A stretch of 64,000 bases of DNA from Oceanipulchritudo coccoides (GTDB lineage Bacteria; Verrucomicrobiota; Verrucomicrobiia; Opitutales; Oceanipulchritudinaceae): contig NZ_JAAGNX010000001.1 in the NCBI RefSeq assembly GCF_010500615.1, forward strand, positions 697,531 to 761,530. Reading direction: 5' to 3'. Positions 44,415 to 53,488 of the stretch are shown in pieces. The notes beneath the pieces are model-generated. The model did no database searches, was not told the origin of the DNA, and worked only from the letters and a program-made list of their open reading frames with translations. The position numbers and the translations under genes were made by a program. The first letter of the stretch is position 1; each line of letters opens with the position of its first letter.

Positions 44415-45185
44415 ATGACGCTAAAAGAGAACATTGTGAGGGACTGGTTGCCCCGATACACCGGCATCCCCCTTGAAGATTTCGGCGAGTATATCCTGCT
44501 GACCAATTTTGACCGCTATGTTGAGCTGTTCGCCGAATGGCACGACGTTCCAGTGATTGGCAAGGGCTTGCCGATGCACGGAGCCACCGCAGGGGACATC
44601 ACCATCATCAATTTTGGCATGGGCAGCGCAACAGCAGCAACCGTGATGGATCTGTTGACAGCGATTGACCCGAAAGCCGTTTTGTTCCTTGGCAAGTGCG
44701 GCGGCCTGAAGAAGCGCAACCGCCTCGGCGACCTGATTCTACCCATTGCCGGAATCCGGGGTGAAGGAACAAGTAATGACTATTTCCCACCCGAGATTCC
44801 TGCCTTGCCAGCATTTGCCCTGCAAAAGGCAATTTCCCGGACAATCCGTGAACATCGCCGGGATTACTGGACGGGTTCGGTCTATACGACCAACCGGCGC
44901 GTCTGGGAACACGATCAGGAATTCAAGGATTACCTGGAAAGCAACCGGATCATGGCTGTCGACATGGAGACAGCGACCATCTTCATGGTCGGCTTCTTCA
45001 ACCAGATCCCAACCGGTGCGCTCCTCCTCGTCAGTGACCAGCCAATGATCCCGGAGGGGATTAAATCGGCGACCAGCGATGCCAAGGTGACAGCTCAGTT
45101 TGTCGAGAATCACCTCCAGATCGGTGTGGATTCACTGAAGCAGCTGATCAATGGCGGGGAAACCGTCCGGCATCTGAAGTTTTGA
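44415..45185 (+). CDS. AMP nucleosidase (short form)
   Basis: Hydrolyses AMP to adenine and ribose 5-phosphate. The phosphorylase fold is shown by NFGMGSATAATVMDLLTAIDPKAVLFLGKCGGL, the active-site VDMETATIFMVGF segment near residue 180 and LVSDQP near residue 205. The start at 44415 (ATG) is preferred to the TTG at 44358, since the conserved part starts at MTLKENIVRDWLPRYTG. This is the 256-residue form without the large N-terminal domain of E. coli Amn. Confidence 0.88.
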   Translation: MTLKENIVRDWLPRYTGIPLEDFGEYILLTNFDRYVELFAEWHDVPVIGKGLPMHGATAGDITIINFGMGSATAATVMDLLTAIDPKAVLFLGKCGGLKKRNRLGDLILPIAGIRGEGTSNDYFPPEIPALPAFALQKAISRTIREHRRDYWTGSVYTTNRRVWEHDQEFKDYLESNRIMAVDMETATIFMVGFFNQIPTGALLLVSDQPMIPEGIKSATSDAKVTAQFVENHLQIGVDSLKQLINGGETVRHLKF

Positions 45186-45190
45186 CCTGA

Positions 45191-45204
45191 CTGCCTGAAG
45201 GCGG
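45191..45204. repeat. GCCTGAAGGC palindrome, copy 1
   Basis: CTGCC-TGAA-GGCGG hairpin with a TGAA loop, followed by GGACTCCAACTTGTTCCAGAA. The same palindrome recurs on the other side of tRNA-Val at 45427-45440. Confidence 0.55.
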
Positions 45205-45224
45205 GACTCCAACTTGTTCCAGAA

Positions 45225-45270
45225 TGGCTTGCCAGCCGAAGCTCCGAGCTCCGCGATGAGCGAAGGATGG
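45225..45270 (-). repeat. tRNA-3'-abutting hairpin repeat, copy 3
   Basis: Same flanks (TGGCTTGCCAGCCGAAG and GCGAAGGATGG) as the other two copies, with a shorter and less perfect hairpin (GCTC at 45244-45247 with GAGC). On the minus strand it follows the CCA end of tRNA-Val without gap. Confidence 0.62.
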
Positions 45271-45344
45271 TGGGTGCGACTGGACTCGAACCAGCGACCC
45301 CTACCGTGTGAAGGTAGTGCTCTAACCAACTGAGCTACGCGCCC
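45268..45344 (-). tRNA. tRNA-Val (anticodon CAC)
   Basis: A 77-base cloverleaf: D arm GCTCAGTTGGTTAGAGC, anticodon stem CTACC/GGTAG with loop TTCACAC, T arm GGTTCGAGTCC, encoded ACCA end. The acceptor stem GGGCGCG with CGCACCC has one C-A mismatch at 4-69; the remaining six pairs are Watson-Crick. Confidence 0.92.
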
Positions 45345-45426
45345 ATAAGATCCCGATTAATGAGGCTCGATTGAACCCGGTCAATACTTATAGGGTGAAA
45401 GCGGGGTGTTCCAACTTGGAATGGGA

Positions 45427-45440
45427 CCGCCTGAAGGCGG
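45427..45440. repeat. GCCTGAAGGC palindrome, copy 2
   Basis: CCGCC-TGAA-GGCGG, a perfect 5-bp stem with a four-base loop, in the context TTCCAACTTGGAATGGGACCGCC. It matches the copy at 45191-45204 and lies just past the end of the leftward threonine aldolase gene. Confidence 0.6.
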
Positions 45441-45470
45441 GACTTGAGCCGGAATCTAGATCCGTCCTGC

Positions 45471-46553
45471 TCAATGCTTCTGTACCGGATGATCCTTGGT
45501 GTGGTCTTCCTTGGAGGAGGTGAGCTCAGTGGTGTCGTTGATAAACTGGTCGACATCCTCGAAAGTGGTGTCCCATGAGCACATGAGGCGGCAACCGCCG
45601 GCGGCAATAAAGTCGTAGAAGGACCAGCCGCGGGCGTAGAGGCCGGCGATGACGCGCGGCTTCATCTTGGCAAAGACGGCGTTGGCTTGCCGTGGGTAGA
45701 GGACTTTCACGCCGGGGATATCCTTAAGCCCGTCCTCGAGGCGGGCGGCGCAGTCGTTGGCATGTCCGGCGCGGCGCAACCATGCACCATCCCTGAGCAT
45801 CCCGAGCCATGGCGCGCTCAGGTAACGCATCTTTGAGCAAAGCTGGCCCGCCTGCTTGCAACGGTATTCAAACTCCTTGGCGAGGTCCTTGTTGAAGAAG
45901 ACAACGGCTTCCCCGATCGCGAGGCCATTCTTGGTGCCGCCGAGGCAGAGGACATCGACTCCCGCCCGCCAGGTGATGTCCTTTGGCGGGCAATTGAGGA
46001 AAGCGAGCGAGTTGGCAAAGCGGGCCCCGTCCATGTGCAGGTAGAGGCCCAGTCCGTGCGTGATAGCACCCAGTTGCCGCAACTCGGCGGGCGTGTAGAC
46101 GGTACCGACTTCGGTGCTCTGCGTGATGCTCACGACCTTGGGCTTCGGAAAGTGAAGATCAGTCCGACGATGAACAACCTCCTCCACGGAATCCGGGGAG
46201 ACCTTTCCGTCCTTTCCTTCAACGAGGAGGATTTTGGAACCGCCGGAGTAAAATTCCGGTGCGCCGCATTCGTCGGTTTCCACATGAGCCAGGGAATGGC
46301 AGATGACGCTGTGGTAGCTGCGGCAAAGGCTGGCCAGGGCGAGCGAATTGGCGGCAGTCCCGTTGAACGTGAAGAAGACTTCGCAATCAGTCTCAAAAAT
46401 CCGGCGGACGGCCTCGCAGGCGCCTTTCGTCCATTCATCTGTCCCGTAGGCGCTGGCATGGTCGCGGTTGGCTTCCTCCATGGCCTCCCATGCTTCGGGG
46501 CAGATGGGCGCATTGTTATCACTGGCTAAATTTCGGGGGCGAGTCTGTTTCAT
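45471..46553 (-). CDS. Low-specificity L-threonine aldolase
   Basis: Pyridoxal-phosphate enzyme that cleaves threonine (and allo-threonine) to glycine and acetaldehyde. The PLP-binding lysine is in [18 protein letters not shown], the Asp and Arg region in [16 protein letters not shown], and [16 protein letters not shown] is the phosphate-binding segment. Length 360 residues is normal. The preceding base context shows a GlnS gene diverging. The gene ends close to the GCCTGAAGGC palindrome. Confidence 0.92.
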   Translation of the reverse strand: MKQTRPRNLASDNNAPICPEAWEAMEEANRDHASAYGTDEWTKGACEAVRRIFETDCEVFFTFNGTAANSLALASLCRSYHSVICHSLAHVETDECGAPEFYSGGSKILLVEGKDGKVSPDSVEEVVHRRTDLHFPKPKVVSITQSTEVGTVYTPAELRQLGAITHGLGLYLHMDGARFANSLAFLNCPPKDITWRAGVDVLCLGGTKNGLAIGEAVVFFNKDLAKEFEYRCKQAGQLCSKMRYLSAPWLGMLRDGAWLRRAGHANDCAARLEDGLKDIPGVKVLYPRQANAVFAKMKPRVIAGLYARGWSFYDFIAAGGCRLMCSWDTTFEDVDQFINDTTELTSSKEDHTKDHPVQKH

Positions 46554-46634
46554 GGTGTTCGGGTTGAAGCAATTATCTTCATTGCAAAATGGTCAACAAC
46601 CATAAGAGTCGGTCGTTTTTATAAGGGATTGATC

Positions 46635-48311
46635 ATGAGCGAAACAGAAAGCAGGTCCAAGAATTTTATCGAGGAAATCATTGATGCCGATTTGGCGTCG
46701 GGAAAGCACAGCCAGATTGTGACCCGATTCCCGCCGGAGCCTAACGGCTATCTGCATCTCGGGCATGCCATGTCTATTTGCCTGAACTATGGCTTGGCGC
46801 AGGAATACAAGGGCCGCTTCCACCTGCGCTTTGACGATACGAACCCGATCAAGGAGGAGGCCGAGTATGTTGAATCCATCAAGACCGACATCGCCTGGCT
46901 GGGAGCCGACTGGAAGGAGCATTTGTATTTTGCCTCTGACTACTTTGAGCAGTTGTTCGAGTGGGCCTGTCACTTGATCCGCGAGGGCAAGGCTTACGTC
47001 GATGATTCCAGCGGCGAAGAAATCCGGCAGATGCGCGGTAACCTGACTCAGCCCGGCAGGGAGAGCCCTTTCCGCAATCGCAGCGCCGACGAGAACCTGG
47101 ATCTTTTCGAACGCATGCGAAAAGGGGAGTTCGGAGATGGTGAAAAAGTCCTGCGAGCCAAAATCGACATGGCCAGCCCCAACCTGAACATGCGCGACCC
47201 CGTCCTTTACCGGATTGCCCATGCCCATCACCACCGTACGGGCGATGATTGGTGCATTTATCCGATGTATGATTTTGCACATGGACAAAGCGACGCCATC
47301 GAGGGAATCACGCACAGTATCTGTACATTGGAGTTCGAGGACCATCGGCCTCTCTACAATTGGTTTGTCGAGAACCTGCCGGTCCCGCACAAGCCACGCC
47401 AGATCGAGTTTGCCCGCTTGAACACGACCTACATGATCACCTCCAAGCGCAAGCTGCTGCAATTGGTGAAGGAAGGCCATGTCACCGGATGGGACGATCC
47501 GCGCATGCCGACCTTGAGCGGGATCCGTCGCCGCGGCTATACCCCGGAATCCCTGTGGGAATTCTGCAAGCGGGTCGGCGTCGCCAAGCGGAACAAGCTC
47601 AATGATCTATCATTACTCGAATTTTGTCTGCGCCAGGATTTGGAGGCCAAGGCGGTCCGCCGAATGGCGGTGCTGGAGCCGCTCAAGGTGGTCATCACGA
47701 ATCTTCCGGAGGACGCGAAGGAGACTTATTCCGGGCCGAATCATCCGGGCGATCCCTCGATGGGTGAGCGGGAAGTGGTCCTGACTCGTGAGATCTATAT
47801 CGAGAAGAACGATTTCATGGAGGAACCGCAGAAGAAGTATTTCCGTCTGGCCCCGGGCAAGGAAGTTCGCCTGCGCTATGCCTGTTACATCACCTGCACG
47901 GATGTCATCAAGGATGCCGATGGCAACATCATGGAAGTCCATGCCGAGATGGATCCTGAATCACGAGGCGGCAGCACCCCGGATGGCCGGAAAGTCAAGG
48001 GAACCATTCACTGGGTTAGTGCGACTGAGAATGTTCCTTTTGAGGCGCGAGTCTATGAGACCTTGTTTTTGAAAGAGGATCCCGGTGAGGTCGAAGAAGG
48101 ACAGACCTTCCTCGATAACCTGAATCCGAATTCGCTCGCGGTTTCGACTGCTTTCGGTGAGCCCGCCCTGCGTGGGGCCGCCGTAGGAGAAAAGTTCCAG
48201 TTTGAGCGGAAGGGCTATTATTGCGTGGATTTGGACTCCCGCCCAGACGCTCTTGTCATCAACCAGTCCGTCGGATTACGCGACAGCTGGGGTAAAAAGC
48301 AGGGGAACTAA
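46635..48311 (+). CDS. glnS: Glutaminyl-tRNA synthetase
   Basis: Class Ic synthetase that charges tRNA-Gln directly. The start at 46635 (ATG, AAGGG upstream) is preferred to a TTG 6 bases before. The catalytic HIGH-like motif is in [15 protein letters not shown], and the KMSKS-like loop is MITSKRKLL near residue 265. GlnRS-specific segments [27 protein letters not shown] and [20 protein letters not shown] are present. The anticodon-binding beta domains follow. Length 558 residues is normal. Its presence implies that tRNA-Gln is charged directly and not through GatCAB alone. Confidence 0.96.
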   Translation: MSETESRSKNFIEEIIDADLASGKHSQIVTRFPPEPNGYLHLGHAMSICLNYGLAQEYKGRFHLRFDDTNPIKEEAEYVESIKTDIAWLGADWKEHLYFASDYFEQLFEWACHLIREGKAYVDDSSGEEIRQMRGNLTQPGRESPFRNRSADENLDLFERMRKGEFGDGEKVLRAKIDMASPNLNMRDPVLYRIAHAHHHRTGDDWCIYPMYDFAHGQSDAIEGITHSICTLEFEDHRPLYNWFVENLPVPHKPRQIEFARLNTTYMITSKRKLLQLVKEGHVTGWDDPRMPTLSGIRRRGYTPESLWEFCKRVGVAKRNKLNDLSLLEFCLRQDLEAKAVRRMAVLEPLKVVITNLPEDAKETYSGPNHPGDPSMGEREVVLTREIYIEKNDFMEEPQKKYFRLAPGKEVRLRYACYITCTDVIKDADGNIMEVHAEMDPESRGGSTPDGRKVKGTIHWVSATENVPFEARVYETLFLKEDPGEVEEGQTFLDNLNPNSLAVSTAFGEPALRGAAVGEKFQFERKGYYCVDLDSRPDALVINQSVGLRDSWGKKQGN

Positions 48312-48353
48312 GGCGCGGCTTTATGTCGCAAATTCGCGGGGTAAATGCGCTCG

Positions 48354-49055
48354 TTACGACGCAATCGCCTTATGCAAGGCGACAATTGAGCCTGTAAGGC
48401 CGGTGGCAGTGACGGTTTTGAAGCCAGCTGCGCGAATTTCCTCTGCAAGGGCGGACTTTCTGGGGAACTGGTTGATGCTGCCGACGAGGTACTCGTAGGC
48501 ATCCCGGTTACCGGTAGCCCACTTGGCAACGGATGGCAGGATCCTCTGCAGGTAGAACCGGTAGAAAGGTTTCAACCACGGATCTGGTTGCGTGAATTCG
48601 AGGACGAAGAGGGCACCACTCTCCGGTTTGAGAATGCGATGCATTTCGAGCAGTCCCTTGTGCCGGTCCTCAAGGTTTCGCAAGCCGAAGGAGATTGTCA
48701 CTGCCTCAACGCTGTTATCGGGAAGCGGGAGATTCAGGCAGTCGCCAAAGGCAAAACTGAGCTCTCCCGGAAGAGGCTTTGCGGCCTGCTTCTGCCGCGC
48801 CACATCGAGCATTGGTTCACAAAAATCAAGCGCATGAATCGGGCAATCCGCCGGGAGCTTCTTCCGCAGGGCAAATGCCACATCGCCGCTGCCCGTGGCA
48901 AGGTCCGCGACCGCCGAAGGGTTGTGACGGCGGACAGCATTCACCAACCTGTAGCGCCAGTACCAGTCAATTCCACCGCTCAGGATATGATTGGCGGAAT
49001 CATAGCGACCGGAAATTCCGGAAAACATCGATTGGACCGCTTTCCCCTCAGGCAT
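48354..49055 (-). CDS. ubiE: Ubiquinone/menaquinone C-methyltransferase
   Basis: Methylates demethylmenaquinone (and the ubiquinone precursor where present) with SAM. The start at 49055 gives [19 protein letters not shown], the usual UbiE/MenG beginning; a longer open frame only reads clpX backwards. Motif I is [15 protein letters not shown], followed by [10 protein letters not shown], and the family-specific [20 protein letters not shown] and NAYEYL-like [10 protein letters not shown] near the C-terminus. Length 233 residues is normal. It overlaps the clpX-like stop by 8 bases; in a Verrucomicrobiota host a menaquinone role (MenG) is likely. Confidence 0.93.
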   Translation of the reverse strand: MPEGKAVQSMFSGISGRYDSANHILSGGIDWYWRYRLVNAVRRHNPSAVADLATGSGDVAFALRKKLPADCPIHALDFCEPMLDVARQKQAAKPLPGELSFAFGDCLNLPLPDNSVEAVTISFGLRNLEDRHKGLLEMHRILKPESGALFVLEFTQPDPWLKPFYRFYLQRILPSVAKWATGNRDAYEYLVGSINQFPRKSALAEEIRAAGFKTVTATGLTGSIVALHKAIAS

Positions 49056-50649
49056 CGGAAGATTCCTCGGGTTTCTTGTTCTGGAAACTGTCCACGACCA
49101 TTTTCGATAGCTCGCTGTCCGGGTTTTCGACCATTGCACCGGTGATCTCAAATTTCGTTTCCTCAAGGTTACGGGAAATGATTTTAAGCCCGTATTCAAG
49201 GTCCTTGAAGCGCTCCTCGCAGACTGCTCGAATCGTTTTGTCACGATCCACCGCAATATCGATCAAGCGGTTCCGGGCCTCCTCACTGAAGCTGACGGTC
49301 AGGCCTGTCTCCTTCTGGAACCGCTCGGAGAACGACTCAATTTCCTCGGCGAGCACGTTGCGACGCATGTGGCTGTTCGCCTTGAGGAGATCCTTCAATG
49401 ATTCGTGGGGATTGGCCACGGTCTCCTGGGTGACTTCGAAGGATTTGGTCCCTGCCGAGGGTAACTCGAATTTGAAGTAGCGGAAAACCCGCTCAAAAAC
49501 CGTCATCAGCCCGCGGGCACCGGTCTTTTCCTTGTGGGCCCGTCCGGCAATTTCCTCAACCGCCTCAGTGGTCATTTTGAAATCGATTCCGTATCCCTTG
49601 AAGTCCTGCTCATACTGCTTCAAGAGGTTGTCCTCGGCGCTCATGAGAATTTCACAAAGGTCGCTGGCAGACAAGGGATCACAGGCCACGCGGACCGGCA
49701 ACCGGCCCACGAATTCAGGTTCGAACCCGTACTTGATCAAGTCGGAGGTCTCGACACGATGGAGATACTCGCTGGGATCGCGGTCAACCACCGCCTGGGT
49801 GTTGCCGAAGCCGATGGAGGTTGCTTCCAGCCGCTTCTTGACCGACTCAGCCAGCTTGTCGAAGGCCCCGCTGACGATGAACAGGATATGTCCCGTGTTG
49901 ATGGAGCGCTTGCGGGGCTTTCCCCCGCGGCTGGCTTCCATCATGGCACTCATCTGGCCCATCATGTCGGTCGGGCTGAAAAGATTAACGTCGGTGTCCT
50001 CCATCAGCTTGAGGAGATTGATCTGCACGCCGCGGCCGGAGACATCCTTTCCACCGGCAACGTTTGAAGCCGCGGCAATCTTGTCGATTTCGTCAATGTA
50101 GATAATCCCGTATTGGGCGAGCTCGGTATTGTTGCCAGACATCTTGTAAAGGTCTCGTACGAGGTCCTCGACATCCGACCCGACATAGCCGGTTTCTGAG
50201 AACTTTGTCGCGTCGGCCTTCACAAATGGCACCCCGATCAGCTTCGAGATGTGCCGCATGATAAAGGTTTTGCCGACCCCTGTTGGCCCGAGCAGGAGAA
50301 TATTCTGCTTGTGGTAGTCCCGTTCGGTCAATTTGGGGTTGTCGATGCACTGGCGAACATGGTTGTAATGGTCACAAATGGCCACCGACAGGACTTTCTT
50401 GGCTTCCTGCTGCTGAATGACAAAGCGGTCGAGGTAATCCCGGATCTCCCGTGGCTTGAAACTGAAGTTGCGAATCCTTTCAAGGGTTTCCTCAGCCTCC
50501 TTGTCCGGTTCCTGGACTTCCTCGGTTTGGGCCGCGCCTGGTCCGGGCTGGTTTCCAGGGAAGGGGCCGGCAAATTGCACGTTGCCACTCTTCAAAGCGT
50601 CCTGTAGCTTCTCCTGCAATTCTTCCAAAGGTGTCTTGTCCTTACTCAT
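49048..50649 (-). CDS. clpX: ClpX-type AAA+ unfoldase without zinc finger
   Basis: Unfolds substrates and feeds them to ClpP. Residues 1-90 are a Gly/Pro- and Glu-rich region that replaces the N-terminal zinc-binding domain (no CxxC pairs). The AAA+ core has Walker [10 protein letters not shown], Walker [10 protein letters not shown], and the sensor and arginine-finger regions. The loop that binds ClpP is present as [10 protein letters not shown]. The D-small domain continues to about residue 440, then about 90 extra residues follow. Length 533 residues compared with about 424 in E. coli. It may serve with ClpP or as an independent unfoldase. ubiE starts inside its last codons; an HU/IHF gene diverges. 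Confidence 0.85.
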   Translation of the reverse strand: MSKDKTPLEELQEKLQDALKSGNVQFAGPFPGNQPGPGAAQTEEVQEPDKEAEETLERIRNFSFKPREIRDYLDRFVIQQQEAKKVLSVAICDHYNHVRQCIDNPKLTERDYHKQNILLLGPTGVGKTFIMRHISKLIGVPFVKADATKFSETGYVGSDVEDLVRDLYKMSGNNTELAQYGIIYIDEIDKIAAASNVAGGKDVSGRGVQINLLKLMEDTDVNLFSPTDMMGQMSAMMEASRGGKPRKRSINTGHILFIVSGAFDKLAESVKKRLEATSIGFGNTQAVVDRDPSEYLHRVETSDLIKYGFEPEFVGRLPVRVACDPLSASDLCEILMSAEDNLLKQYEQDFKGYGIDFKMTTEAVEEIAGRAHKEKTGARGLMTVFERVFRYFKFELPSAGTKSFEVTQETVANPHESLKDLLKANSHMRRNVLAEEIESFSERFQKETGLTVSFSEEARNRLIDIAVDRDKTIRAVCEERFKDLEYGLKIISRNLEETKFEITGAMVENPDSELSKMVVDSFQNKKPEESSDA

Positions 50650-50748
50650 AAATTGATGTTTTATTCTGGCTTTCTTGACAGCATGTGCCTGATCATTAAG
50701 CAATTGCTCATAGTTAATCGAATTGTCCAAAGTATAACCTGAAATCAA

Positions 50749-51075
50749 ATGTCTGCAAACCTGACAAAGAGAGATATCGTCCTGAGTATTCACAATGAGG
50801 TCAAGCGTGAGTACCCGGAAGTCTCGCAGAAGGCGATTCGAGAGATTGTCCAGAAGACCCTCGACGAAATTTCCAAGGCCCTTTCCAACGGTAAGAATGT
50901 CGAATTGCGGAATTTTGGTGTATTCGAGGTACAGGTTCGCAAATCCCGTATTGGGCGTAATCCGAATAAGCCGGAAAAGGATGTCATCATTCCTGAGCGC
51001 GCCGTCATCAAATTCAAAGCGGGTAAGGAACTGAAGGCGAATTTGAAGGATCTGGATTTGACCCAAGTGGACTAA
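50749..51075 (+). CDS. HU/IHF-family DNA-binding protein
   Basis: Small basic DNA-bending protein. The N-terminal helices (SANLTKRDIVLSIHNEVKRE; AIREIVQKTLDEISKAL) and the beta-arm region (LRNFGVFEVQVRKSRIGRNPNKP, then PERAVIKFKAGKELK) are typical. At 108 residues it has about 15 more than HU, mostly at both ends, and the GRNPNKP arm tip is more IHF-like. It diverges from the clpX-like gene and is followed by hisS 22 bases later. Confidence 0.93.
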   Translation: MSANLTKRDIVLSIHNEVKREYPEVSQKAIREIVQKTLDEISKALSNGKNVELRNFGVFEVQVRKSRIGRNPNKPEKDVIIPERAVIKFKAGKELKANLKDLDLTQVD

Positions 51076-51097
51076 CCCGGCTTCGGCCGCCCAAGCG

Positions 51098-52453
51098 ATG
51101 TTTGAGGTCCTACCCGGATTCAGGGATTTTTATCCTGAAAATTGCACCAGGAGAAATTTTATCTTCCAGCGTTGGAAGGATTGGGCGAAGCGCTTCGATT
51201 TTCTTGAGTATGATATCCCGACACTCGAACCGCTTGAGCTCTTCACGCAGAAAAGCGGGGAGGAAATTGTCGGACAGCTTTTCCATTTTGAAGATCAAGG
51301 GGGCCGTGCAGTTGCCCTGCGTCCTGAGTTGACTCCATCGCTCGCGCGCATGGTGGGCAGCCGGATCAACAGCCTGCAACGACCGGTGAAATGGTTTAAT
51401 ATCGCCGAAAATTTCCGCTACGAGCGAAAGCAGAAAGGCCGCCTGAGATCGCATTACCAGTTTAACGGGGATATCTTCGGTGAGCCGGGTCCGCAGGCCG
51501 ACGCGGAGATTATCGCCCTCGTCATCAGTGTTCTGAGCGGGTTTGGGTTCAAGCCGACCGATCTTAAATTACGGCTGAGCGACCGTACCTTGTGGTCAAT
51601 CTTCCTGCAGGGCTTGGGATTTGAAGGTGACCGGGCATTGGAAGTGCTCGCCGTTATCGATAAAATGGAGCGTCTCTCCAAGGAGGATCTCGTTACCCAG
51701 CTGACGCCTTTTTTTAACGATGCCGTGGATGACTTTCTCTCATCGGTTGAATTGTTGCGCTCCCAGCGTGATATTGAGGGATTACAGTCGGCCATGGAGC
51801 GGCTTGCGCCCACTGCTGAGATCAAGCAGCTGGCTGTTGACCGTCTGACCCAGTGGCGTGATCTGCTGGCTTCCCTCGAAGCACTTGGGGTCTCCGAGTA
51901 TCTTCAGATTGACCTTGGGATCGTCCGGGGACTCGCTTACTATACCGGTTTTGTCTTTGAGGTGTTCCTTTTGGATGAGGATGGCCATTCCACTGGGCGT
52001 GCCCTTGCCGGGGGCGGTCGATATGATCACCTTGTTGCCCTGCTTGGCTACCCAGCCGTCCCTGCGGTTGGGTTCGGCATGGGCGATGTGGTCCTTGGGG
52101 ATGCCCTTGCAGAAAAAGGCCTGATGCCACCATTGGTCAATGCTCCGGATTTTCAATGTATTATCGGTGGTCCCGAGGAACGCCAGTTGGCGCTGGAAGA
52201 CGCGGCTATTTTGCGATCCATGGGTTACCGGGTGTCGTATCCGCTCAAGCAAGTTGGATTTGGCAAGCAATTCAAGCAGGCTGGGCAGAGTGGGGCGGCT
52301 TTCGCCCTCATCTATGGGAGCGAAGAGCGCGAACAGGATCGCGTCAAAATCCGCGATTTGCGCAGCGGTGGAGAATTGGATTTACCGCGTCCGCACTTGC
52401 CCCAGCACATTTCCGGTGTTATCAGTGAAGGTATTCCTGAAAAGGATCAGTAA
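51098..52453 (+). CDS. hisS: Histidyl-tRNA synthetase
   Basis: Class II synthetase for tRNA-His. Motif 2 is FNIAENFRYERKQKGRLRSHYQFNGDIFG and motif 3 is RALAGGGRYDHLV. The HisRS-specific segment IDLGIVRGLAYYTGFVFEVF differs from the common VRGLDYYTGTVFE in having Ala in place of Asp and Phe for Thr. The C-terminal anticodon domain (QCIIGGPEERQLALEDAAILRSMGYRV) is complete. Length 451 residues is a little above average; 20 bases later the SPFH gene begins. Confidence 0.92.
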   Translation: MFEVLPGFRDFYPENCTRRNFIFQRWKDWAKRFDFLEYDIPTLEPLELFTQKSGEEIVGQLFHFEDQGGRAVALRPELTPSLARMVGSRINSLQRPVKWFNIAENFRYERKQKGRLRSHYQFNGDIFGEPGPQADAEIIALVISVLSGFGFKPTDLKLRLSDRTLWSIFLQGLGFEGDRALEVLAVIDKMERLSKEDLVTQLTPFFNDAVDDFLSSVELLRSQRDIEGLQSAMERLAPTAEIKQLAVDRLTQWRDLLASLEALGVSEYLQIDLGIVRGLAYYTGFVFEVFLLDEDGHSTGRALAGGGRYDHLVALLGYPAVPAVGFGMGDVVLGDALAEKGLMPPLVNAPDFQCIIGGPEERQLALEDAAILRSMGYRVSYPLKQVGFGKQFKQAGQSGAAFALIYGSEEREQDRVKIRDLRSGGELDLPRPHLPQHISGVISEGIPEKDQ

Positions 52454-52474
52454 AAACACCCAATTATTATATTT

Positions 52475-53374
52475 ATGAGCAAAAGTAACATCACCCTCAT
52501 TGTAGGGATCATTCTAGTATTTCTGGTCGTCATGTTTGGCACACGCTTCGTGAAGACCATCCCCGCCGGACACGCGGGCGTTGCCACCCTGTTTGGCGAA
52601 GTCGTTGATCAGGACTATGGATCGGGACTGCATTTCCCGGTGAATCCCCTCTACGAATGGTTTCTTTACGATATCCGTGAAGACACGATCACAGAGCAGG
52701 CCAAGGTGCCAAGTCAGGATCAGCTTCAGACAACCATCGATGTCAGTGTTCGGTTCAGCATCAATGAATCGCTTGTCTCGACCACCTATCAGCAATTTGG
52801 TTCCAAGGAGCGGATTGTCGAAAAGCAGCTGAGTCCGGCCTTGAGGTCGATTTTGCGCGAGGCTGGCAAGACCATTCCCCGGGCTGAGGATTTCTTCCTC
52901 GAGGAAACGCAGGCCTTCCTGCAGGATTACCTGAGCACGTCTCTCCGGGCCGATCTGGAACCCAAGGGCCTCAATATTGACCGGGTCCTGATCCGCAGTA
53001 TTGACCTGCCCCCGTTCATCATGCGCGCCATCGAGGCCAAAAAGGAGCGTGAACAGGAAGTCGAAAAGCAAAAGGCTGAGCTGGAGCGTTACAGGACTGA
53101 GCAACAGCAGAAAATTGCCCAGGCAACCGCTGAACGTGAGGCTGCCGAACAGCAGGCCGAGAAGGTAAAGGTCCTCGCCGATGCGCAGGCCTACGAGATT
53201 CGCCAGTTGAATGAGGCTATTGCCGAGAATCCAGCATATCTTCAGTTGCGGGCAATGGATGCCCTCAAGGAGATTTCCAAGAATCCCAGCAGCAAGATTT
53301 ACTTCCTTAACGGGGACAGCCCGCAACCGCTTCCGTTGATGAATATCGGGGACGTCCTGAAGACTGGCAAGTAA
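52475..53374 (+). CDS. SPFH/band-7 (prohibitin-like) membrane protein
   Basis: Scaffold of the stomatin/prohibitin/flotillin/HflC superfamily, often linked to membrane microdomains or control of FtsH. One N-terminal membrane helix (ITLIVGIILVFLVVMFGTRF) is followed by the band-7 domain (about 28-210: VKTIPAGHAGVATLFGEV, LQTTIDVSVRFSIN, LNIDRVLIRSIDLPPFI) and an Ala/Glu/Gln-rich coiled coil (about 190-250). The last 45 residues (NPAYLQLRAMDALKEISKNP) are prohibitin-like. Length 299 residues. There is no hflK/hflC pair here. Confidence 0.87.
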   Translation: MSKSNITLIVGIILVFLVVMFGTRFVKTIPAGHAGVATLFGEVVDQDYGSGLHFPVNPLYEWFLYDIREDTITEQAKVPSQDQLQTTIDVSVRFSINESLVSTTYQQFGSKERIVEKQLSPALRSILREAGKTIPRAEDFFLEETQAFLQDYLSTSLRADLEPKGLNIDRVLIRSIDLPPFIMRAIEAKKEREQEVEKQKAELERYRTEQQQKIAQATAEREAAEQQAEKVKVLADAQAYEIRQLNEAIAENPAYLQLRAMDALKEISKNPSSKIYFLNGDSPQPLPLMNIGDVLKTGK

Positions 53375-53488
53375 AGCCAACCCAGATTCCGGCATCTTGA
53401 ATGCCCCGTTTCAAATTATTGACTGAGGCGCCTTGGGGATTGCCTATGTGGGTTTCATGCGCATTTTGATCGGTCAGGTCAGCTTGCC

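Noticed and set aside
46593-47480. 295-codon minus-strand open frame inside glnS
   Set aside because: Antisense to a well-supported glnS; composition and lack of motifs show it is a shadow.
49056-49256. Upstream extension of ubiE by 67 codons
   Set aside because: The extension reads clpX in another frame and is unlike any UbiE N-terminus; MPEGKAVQ at 49055 is the normal start.
50665-50745. TTGACA and TATAAC boxes between the clpX-like gene and the HU/IHF gene
   Set aside because: The spacing between the boxes is not that of a sigma-70 promoter, and no other pair fits, so no promoter is annotated.
50650-51066. Upstream extension of the clpX-like gene by 139 codons
   Set aside because: It lies antisense to the HU/IHF gene and does not contain a zinc finger or other ClpX-like sequence.
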